Assembly: GCA_014727925.1 (NCBI GenBank)
Contig: WJMN01000027.1
Location: 1 to 46,074, forward strand
Direction of reading: 5' to 3'
DNA: 46,074 nucleotides
Source: Microcaldota archaeon
GTDB lineage: Archaea > Micrarchaeota > Micrarchaeia > Anstonellales > Bilamarchaeaceae
A program made the position numbers and the translations under genes. The notes below the pieces were generated by a model, which worked only from the letters and a program-made list of their open reading frames with translations, did no database searches and was not told where the DNA came from. Of this stretch, positions 41,520 to 46,074 are shown piece after piece; the stretch's first letter is position 1; each line of letters begins with the position of its first letter.

Positions 41520-42284
41520 ACTCCTTGTCATAATATATGAAATGGCAGCAACAAACGAAAAGAGAAAAGCCCCCCCGCCAAACACAAGCGCATTTAGCAG
41601 GAAAAGCCCTTCTATTGAGGACTGGACATAAGGAAGCGCAGACCTTAGCACAGCCAGTTCAAATTCCCCCCTAACATAATTCTCTGCCTGCCCCTCAATC
41701 AGCCAGGGAACTAGGAAAAAGCAGAGCACGCTCAGCACCACGAACCCCATTCCCCACATCCCGCTCATAAGAGAATAGTAAAATATGCCTTTGGGTATGG
41801 TGGTTGTTCCAAAATATATGATTGCAAACGCGAAAAACGCAAGTACCATCCCGATTAAAGCGAGCGGAATCCATGCATCTGCTATGCGGGAGATTTCCGG
41901 TCCGTAACGTAGCGTATACTCATCCACCTTCTGCGAAACAACCTTTCTTGCAAGGTAGTGGCGCAGCTCTTCTGTATTCTGCACCAGGCCCTGCTCTATT
42001 ACCCCGCAAACATAATCATCTGTAATCCCCTCTGACTCAAAGTCCATGTCCAGGTTTTCCCGGTACGCACAGTAGTTTACTGAACTCTGATATGTCATAG
42101 CCTCAAGCTCGGGATAGTGGCTTAGCACGAGGGGAATAATTTTTTCCGGAAGCCGGACTTTGATTGTGGCGGCAACTTCATTCTTCAATCCCGGAAGCTG
42201 GAACAGGCTTAGACCTCCCCAAACCATCAGCTGGGCAACAATAAGCATAATGCCCGCTGCACCAACAAGCAAAGGGTTCCTCAT
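41511..42284 (-). CDS. Uncharacterised membrane protein, about four transmembrane helices
   Basis: I do not recognise this 257-aa protein. A first hydrophobic segment (LVGAAGIMLIVAQLMVWGGL) is followed by a ~110-residue soluble, probably external domain with two cysteines (VNYCAYREN, DYVCGVIEQ) that could form a disulfide. Three further membrane segments lie at about 140-165, 177-200 and 225-250. The ATG at 42284 is chosen because it lies 27 bp from the TATA box centred at 42311.5. The ATG at 42293 would be only about 18 bp away and hence outside a normal transcript. Confidence 0.72.
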   Translation of the reverse strand: MRNPLLVGAAGIMLIVAQLMVWGGLSLFQLPGLKNEVAATIKVRLPEKIIPLVLSHYPELEAMTYQSSVNYCAYRENLDMDFESEGITDDYVCGVIEQGLVQNTEELRHYLARKVVSQKVDEYTLRYGPEISRIADAWIPLALIGMVLAFFAFAIIYFGTTTIPKGIFYYSLMSGMWGMGFVVLSVLCFFLVPWLIEGQAENYVRGEFELAVLRSALPYVQSSIEGLFLLNALVFGGGAFLFSFVAAISYIMTRSSE

Positions 42285-42307
42285 TGCCACCATTTTCCAA
42301 GCCAAGC

Positions 42308-42315
42308 TATAAAAA
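42308..42315. promoter_or_regulatory. Shared TATA box between the membrane-protein gene and nnrD
   Basis: TATAAAAA is centred at 42311.5, 25.5 bp from the nnrD ATG at 42337 and 27.5 bp from the ATG at 42284 on the other strand. It is the only TATA-like element in the gap. Confidence 0.55.
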
Positions 42316-42336
42316 TTATGGGAATGAATTCAGCCC

Positions 42337-43089
42337 ATGAACCCACTCCTCCGGAAGCTAAATCTCCCGAAAAAGGATTCCCACAAAGCTGAGAATGGAA
42401 AGCTGCTTGTGGTGGGAGGGGGCAGAGAGTACCACGGTGCCCCCTTTTTTTCAATAAACGCGGCAAAACGCTTCTGCGACCTTGTTTATTTTATGCCCGG
42501 CTCACCCGCCCCAAATATCCTTCATTCCATCCGCAACATACCCGAAGCCATAATCTCTTCAGGTTTTCCCGATGCTGACTGCGCACTGTATGGCCCAGGG
42601 CTGGGAAGCTCGAAGTTTCCCTTTTCAAAGGTGAGCGAACGCTATGAAAAAATTGTAATAGACGGGGATGGGCTCAGGAAAATCCGCAGGAATTCCCTGG
42701 AAGGATGCATTCTCACCCCACACGAAAAGGAATTCGAGGACCTTTCCGGCGCCCCCGCAACGCCCAAAGAAGTGAAGCGGTTTGCAGCGGAAAATTCCTG
42801 CACTATCCTGAAAAAAGGAAAAGTTGACATTATCACCGATGGAAAAAAGATGGTTAAAAACAGGAAGGGGAATGCCGGGATGACTAAAGGGGGGACAGGA
42901 GATGTCCTTTCAGGCTTGACTGCTGCCCTATTCTGCATGAACTCCCCGCTTGTTGCAGCAGCCTCAGCCGCATTCCTTACAGGGTATGCAGGAGACCTTC
43001 TTTTCAAAAAGCAAAAATACGCCTACTGCGCTTCCGACCTCGCAGAAGCGCTTCCACTTGCTTTCAAAAAAGCGCTGGAGAAGCAGTAG
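42337..43089 (+). CDS. nnrD: ADP-dependent NAD(P)HX dehydratase (YjeF C-terminal domain)
   Basis: The 250-aa enzyme repairs hydrated NAD(P)H. It has the ribokinase-like fold signatures GKLLVVGGGREYHGAP, ALYGPGLGSSK, ILTPHEKEFEDLSG and the catalytic GNAGMTKGGTGDVLSGLTAAL. It is the kinase-like domain only; the epimerase domain (YjeF N-terminal) is absent. It is divergent from the membrane-protein gene and leaderless by TATA spacing. Confidence 0.93.
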   Translation: MNPLLRKLNLPKKDSHKAENGKLLVVGGGREYHGAPFFSINAAKRFCDLVYFMPGSPAPNILHSIRNIPEAIISSGFPDADCALYGPGLGSSKFPFSKVSERYEKIVIDGDGLRKIRRNSLEGCILTPHEKEFEDLSGAPATPKEVKRFAAENSCTILKKGKVDIITDGKKMVKNRKGNAGMTKGGTGDVLSGLTAALFCMNSPLVAAASAAFLTGYAGDLLFKKQKYAYCASDLAEALPLAFKKALEKQ

Positions 43090-43097
43090 AACACTAT

Positions 43098-44420
43098 TTA
43101 GCCTACTCTTATCTTTTTTACCCGCACATGCGGCCCCCCGTCACTGACCCGCACATTCTGCCCATCCTTTCCGCAGAATCCAGGGGAGATTCCAAAGTCT
43201 TTTCCCACCCCATCTACTTCATGAAGTGTCTGGAGGATTGTTCCGGTTATAGACACTGCCCGTATTCTCTTTCCTTTTTCTCCTTCTTGCACGGGGAATG
43301 CCTCCTCACATCTGAACATGAACTGGCCGGTAAAGGGGTCCACGCTTCCCCCGCTCATCCCCTTAAGGTAAAGTCCTTCCTTAATGTCCATCAGTTCCCC
43401 CAGCCTTTCCTCTCCGGGCTCAATGCAGGTGTTGCTCATCCTCACAACCGGCCCGTAGCTGTAGGATTCTGCCCTTGCATGTCCGTTTGGCTCTTCACCC
43501 AGCTCTTCTGCGGTTTCAAGGGAGTGGAGCCTGCCTGCAACCACACCCTTTTTTATCAGCTCAACCCTCTTCCCCATTACCCCCTCACTGTCAAACTTGT
43601 ACTTCCCGAACCCATTTTCCAAAGACGGGTCGTCCCAGATGGTTATCATCTCTGAGCCAATCTTCTTTCCTGCCTTGTCTCCTAATATTGAAGCTCCGTC
43701 AATTATGCCGTCCGCTTCGCAGGCGTGCCCCACAGCTTCATGGGCAAATACACCTGCAAGGTCATTATCCATTATTATGGTGTAAACTCCCGGCTTCGCA
43801 GGTTCTGCATCAAGCGATTCTTCACATTTTCTTTTTGCCTCTGCTGCATGCCAGAAGAGTTTTTCCCTGTCCCATTTTTTCAGGGAGCTGTACCTTTCTC
43901 TGCCATCTTCTATCCGCTCCCCCTTCTTGCCCACAGCAGAAAACCTGCCGTAGATTATAGTAGTTTCTGCGATTATTTCCGCCCCCAGCGAATTGTAATA
44001 TTCCTCTGCGTTGGTCTCTTCAAATAGCCCCACGGTGCGGTTTTTTATCCTTCCCCCTTCCATCTCTTTCCCCAGTTCCCCGGAAAGTTCCACCAGTTCT
44101 TCTGCCCCTATTTTGTTGCTTGATTTTTTCTTTTCTGATTTTGGACAGGCGCCCCTCTCTGCCAGTTTCAGGTTTCCCCTGCCCAGTGCAGCCAGTTTTT
44201 TTGCACTCTTGAGCAATTCCTCCATTTTTTCCGGATTCCCTGAGGCAAACCCCCAGCACCCATTTTTGAATACCCTTACGCTTCCCCCGGCACCAGTTCC
44301 TGAGTTTGTCTGGATTTCCCCATCCTTGAACCTGCTGTTTGAAAACTCAAGGCGCTCCACCCTCGCCTCGCAAAAATCCTTTTCTTTTTCAAGAATTGAG
44401 AGGATGGCATCTGGGTCCAT
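43098..44420 (-). CDS. tldD: TldD-type metalloprotease
   Basis: The 440-aa protein has the TldD zinc motif HEAVGHACEADG (H227, E228, H232) in its middle and the flanking GVYTIIMDNDLAGVFA. TldD works with a TldE (PmbA) partner that lacks the motif, trimming peptides. No PmbA gene is in the window. It is translated right after the roadblock gene (TAATG overlap), so the two, and probably the KaiC-like gene before them, form one operon. Confidence 0.93.
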   Translation of the reverse strand: MDPDAILSILEKEKDFCEARVERLEFSNSRFKDGEIQTNSGTGAGGSVRVFKNGCWGFASGNPEKMEELLKSAKKLAALGRGNLKLAERGACPKSEKKKSSNKIGAEELVELSGELGKEMEGGRIKNRTVGLFEETNAEEYYNSLGAEIIAETTIIYGRFSAVGKKGERIEDGRERYSSLKKWDREKLFWHAAEAKRKCEESLDAEPAKPGVYTIIMDNDLAGVFAHEAVGHACEADGIIDGASILGDKAGKKIGSEMITIWDDPSLENGFGKYKFDSEGVMGKRVELIKKGVVAGRLHSLETAEELGEEPNGHARAESYSYGPVVRMSNTCIEPGEERLGELMDIKEGLYLKGMSGGSVDPFTGQFMFRCEEAFPVQEGEKGKRIRAVSITGTILQTLHEVDGVGKDFGISPGFCGKDGQNVRVSDGGPHVRVKKIRVG

Positions 44421-44743
44421 TATTCTCCAGCTCCCCTGGTTCCTGTCCCGATGATGCCCTTATAGAATGCGTACTGTTCCCTGTTTTTTATAAGCACAAG
44501 AAGCACCCCTTCATGCAGCCGCTTCAGCACAATGTTTCCACGGTCGGTGGTTGCCACCAGCTCGCTTGCGCTTTCTCCTGCCTGCCTCAGCAGGCCATCT
44601 CCAACGTTGAATGCAGATGCGGCCTGGGTTTCAACTCCGCTTTCCATACCGAAATTAGAAGCAATTCTTGAGCCGTCCAGTGCAAGCACTGCCGCCATAA
44701 TGTCCCTTTCCTTGAGCTTGTCTAGAAGATTCTGGTAATTCAT
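44420..44743 (-). CDS. Roadblock/LC7-like small protein
   Basis: The 107-aa protein fits a roadblock fold. A first helix precedes the strand IMAAVLALDGSRIASNFG, a central alanine-rich helix TQAASAFNVGDGLLRQAGE and strands TTDRGNIVLKRLHEGVLLVLI. Roadblock proteins act as partners or activating factors of small GTPases in archaea and bacteria. No GTPase lies next to it; an inactive-looking KaiC-type protein does. The start follows the KaiC-like stop directly, and the stop overlaps the tldD ATG. Confidence 0.65.
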   Translation of the reverse strand: MNYQNLLDKLKERDIMAAVLALDGSRIASNFGMESGVETQAASAFNVGDGLLRQAGESASELVATTDRGNIVLKRLHEGVLLVLIKNREQYAFYKGIIGTGTRGAGE

Positions 44744-45448
44744 TTACTCCACCTCCACACCCAGGGACCCTACTTTCAGGGGTATAGGTATTGGCAGCCT
44801 CTTTCCCGTGAGATCCATCATTTTTCCCTTGCTTTCTAGCAGGTATTCCTCGTCTGTGCTGTGCCTGAGGGTAGTCATGAACTTTTTTTCGTGCATCCCC
44901 TCTTCAACAAGCAGGAGGATTGTCCCATTGCCTCTTTTCACCCTCTCTTCCACCGACTGCAGAAACTTGAATAGCGAATCCTGCTGGTTGTATAGTGCAA
45001 ATGTGGAAAAAGTGTGGAACACCAGCCGTATGCGCCCCTCCTGGTTCTGCCTGAGTATCTCGCTTATATAAAGGGAAATCTCGTTAAGTGCCCCCGGCCC
45101 ACTGACATCATAAACATTGTTCATGCCGGTGGTTTTTCCCTTGCTGTAGCAGTTTATGTAATACAGCTGCCCCGGGCCCTTGAAGTGGAGACCCCATCCT
45201 GCTGCGGTCTTTTCCACTTCCTTTGGTTCCTTGTCTGTAGTTATGTAGATTATGGTATCCCGCTGGTCCATTCCCCTGTTTACAAAATGGGATGCAAAAC
45301 ACTGCTTTTCTGAACCAGAGGGCGCAGTAAGCATTATTGTTGCGGGATGCTTGTATCCCCCCTCAAGCATAAGATCCAGGGCACGTATACCCGTGCTTAT
45401 CCTGTCTTTTCTGTAAAACGGAAGCTCCTTTTCGCTCATGCCCCCCAT
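44744..45448 (-). CDS. KaiC/RecA-superfamily protein with degenerate Walker A
   Basis: The 234-aa protein follows the archaeal KaiC-like/RadA fold. RISTGIRALDLMLEGGY opens it, then LTAPSGSEKQCFASHFVNRG sits where GxxGxGKT(S) should be. The GK[TS] core is replaced by SEKQ, so normal ATP binding is doubtful. IIYITTDKEPKEVEKTAAGWG and RLVFHTFSTF match the later strands. In archaea such single-domain KaiC-like proteins often act in signalling or motility control. The start is the ATG at 45448, or the fourth codon. It leads the roadblock-tldD operon. Confidence 0.72.
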   Translation of the reverse strand: MGGMSEKELPFYRKDRISTGIRALDLMLEGGYKHPATIMLTAPSGSEKQCFASHFVNRGMDQRDTIIYITTDKEPKEVEKTAAGWGLHFKGPGQLYYINCYSKGKTTGMNNVYDVSGPGALNEISLYISEILRQNQEGRIRLVFHTFSTFALYNQQDSLFKFLQSVEERVKRGNGTILLLVEEGMHEKKFMTTLRHSTDEEYLLESKGKMMDLTGKRLPIPIPLKVGSLGVEVE

Positions 45449-45482
45449 TTCACAGGGGAAATTTAAAAGCTTCCCTCTGGGC

Positions 45483-45827
45483 TCATTTGTACCGCAATAT
45501 CAGGTTCTTCAGGCCGCTCCTCATCATGCGGGGGTGGTGATTGCTGGAGATGTAGACGAGATTCCCGTTTCCTGACATCACAACTTCGCTCAAATCGGTA
45601 TCTTCATCTACATAAACTACATTGTAGGAGCCGGAAACAACCAGCACAAGGCTCTTGTTGCTGCTTACATTGTATTCCTGCTCCACACCCCCCACCATGA
45701 TTGTTTCGTATTCCGGATTGTCCTCAGCCCCCACAGTAAGCGCATGCACAGTGGTTGCATCGCTCTGTGAAGAGCATCCTGCAAAAAGCAGCAGCACAAC
45801 CCCAAGGGCCCACACTTCCCAATCCAT
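45483..45827 (-). CDS. Small lipoprotein with DUF3060-like beta repeats
   Basis: The 114-aa protein has a signal peptide with a lipobox-like VLLLFAGC (C18). A beta-rich domain follows with repeating SGSYNVVYVDE and SGNGNLVYIS strands that resemble the DUF3060 repeat. It is likely anchored on the outer side of the membrane. The ATG at 45827 is chosen because TTTTAAT (centre about 45853) lies 26 bp upstream; the longer frame from 45842 would not fit the transcript. Its role is unknown. Confidence 0.72.
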   Translation of the reverse strand: MDWEVWALGVVLLLFAGCSSQSDATTVHALTVGAEDNPEYETIMVGGVEQEYNVSSNKSLVLVVSGSYNVVYVDEDTDLSEVVMSGNGNLVYISSNHHPRMMRSGLKNLILRYK

Positions 45828-45879
45828 AGCTGAATATTGCACTTCTGCCTTTTAATCCTTTCTTCCCCTCTTTTTCTTT

Positions 45880-45954
45880 ATGGAAAAACCCGAATCCCTC
45901 CTCCAGCTCCGGTCCCTGAAAAATATTGGCCCAAACTGTTGCTTCAAAAATTAA
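45880..45954 (+). pseudogene. Truncated TfoX C-terminal-like fragment (24 codons)
   Basis: The short frame reads MEKPESLLQLRSLKNIGPNC and four more residues before a TAA. LxxLKNIGP is the opening of TfoX C-terminal/helix-hairpin-helix domains, which are normally about 80 residues. The ATG lies about 27 bp from the same TTTTAAT element that would drive the lipoprotein gene on the other strand. It looks like the 5' end of a gene cut off near the hairpin repeat and tRNA; a real micro-peptide is possible. Confidence 0.35.
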
Positions 45955-45978
45955 TCTTCTAGCACCAAAATCAGGAAA

Positions 45979-46026
45979 CCGGAATCGTGAACTTAGTTCA
46001 CGAGAAGAACCCGAAGGTTTCTCAGA
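45979..46026. repeat. Hairpin repeat, copy 2
   Basis: This 48-bp unit matches 32366-32412. Hairpin 1 is GTGAAC-TTA-GTTCAC with the stem unchanged. Hairpin 2 is GAACCC-GAA-GGTTTC; one G-C pair of copy 1 is a C-G pair here, and one other pair is lost. A further hairpin, CCCG-AAA-CGGG, follows at about 46028-46038. It lies about 30 bp past the 3' end of the tRNA at the window edge. Confidence 0.7.
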
Positions 46027-46055
46027 ACCCGAAACGGGAGACCAAAATAAATTAA

Positions 46056-46074
46056 TGGGCCCAAGGGGATTTGA
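46056..46074 (-). tRNA. 3' end of a tRNA (identity not visible, cut by window edge)
   Basis: Read on the minus strand from the edge: TCAAAT is the end of a T-loop, CCCCT the 3' T-stem, TGGGCCC the 3' acceptor strand, and A at 46056 the discriminator base, then TTAATT. The encoded end lacks CCA. Only 19 nt are inside the window, so neither anticodon nor intron can be judged. Confidence 0.75.

Noticed and set aside
1-46074. CRISPR array, insertion sequence, rRNA, SRP RNA or RNase P RNA
   Set aside because: No regularly spaced direct repeats, transposase-like protein or recognisable large RNA was seen. The T-rich and proline-rich stretches are antisense coding sequence.

Overview
The window is archaeal. 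It carries the archaeal mevalonate cluster (HMG-CoA synthase, thiolase, DUF35 protein), Pus10, geranylgeranylglyceryl-phosphate (GGGP) synthase, a geranylgeranyl reductase, the aCPSF1 ribonuclease, a proteasome beta subunit, SRP54, a Rbg/DRG GTPase, deoxyhypusine synthase and a tRNA with a bulge-helix-bulge intron. TATA boxes about 25-28 bp from start codons imply many leaderless mRNAs. Internal operon genes often have a GGTG-type Shine-Dalgarno sequence. Tight packing, overlapping convergent genes, several orphan small proteins and an apparent three-unit splicing endonuclease suggest a small-genome DPANN-like lineage (Micrarchaeota/Diapherotrites-like). That placement is inference.

Layout. 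1-4823: start of dys, then a divergent operon of regulator, HMG-CoA synthase, thiolase, DUF35 protein and pus10. 4854-9417: prepilin peptidase, CTP synthase, and a minus-strand DRG operon with three orphan genes. 9472-12720: secretion ATPase, a stand-alone asparagine-synthase domain, and tRNA-Arg(CCT) with an intron in its T-loop. 12892-16713: serine-metabolism run (SerK-like, class V aminotransferase, SerA), then a phosphoribosyltransferase and a DUF2085 membrane protein. 16715-24582: aCPSF1, proteasome beta, an RSH-type HD hydrolase, a HemK-like methyltransferase, a HEAT-OB protein, TrmJ, a coiled-coil protein and a Nudix enzyme. 24615-32325: a decayed and an intact lipoprotein gene, SRP54, a CYTH-like protein, ferredoxin plus geranylgeranyl reductase, inositol-phosphate synthase, RNase HII, a PRC-barrel protein and AlaX. 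32326-36548: a hairpin-rich spacer, EndA, a metallopeptidase, a second EndA-like protein, a PH-domain membrane protein, RNase HI and an SPPY methyltransferase. 36549-43089: a divergent RelA/SpoT-like synthetase, an SDR protein, GGGP synthase, pyrE, pyrF, a membrane protein and NAD(P)HX dehydratase. 43098-46074: TldD, roadblock, degenerate KaiC and lipoprotein genes, a truncated TfoX-C-like ORF, a second hairpin repeat and the 3' end of another tRNA.

Working together. Lipid synthesis is spread over the mevalonate operon, GGGP synthase, ferredoxin-geranylgeranyl reductase and inositol-phosphate synthase. RNA processing is prominent: EndA, an EndA paralogue, aCPSF1, TrmJ, Pus10 and both RNase H types.

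Most notable is a possible split (p)ppGpp-type system. A 486-aa protein keeps the RSH hydrolase residues, and a 610-aa protein keeps the synthetase residues but has lost the HD signature. Other points of interest are the T-loop tRNA intron next to a three-unit EndA and a separate EndA-like protein, a two-copy hairpin repeat with a compensatory base-pair change, and single TATA boxes centred between divergent genes.
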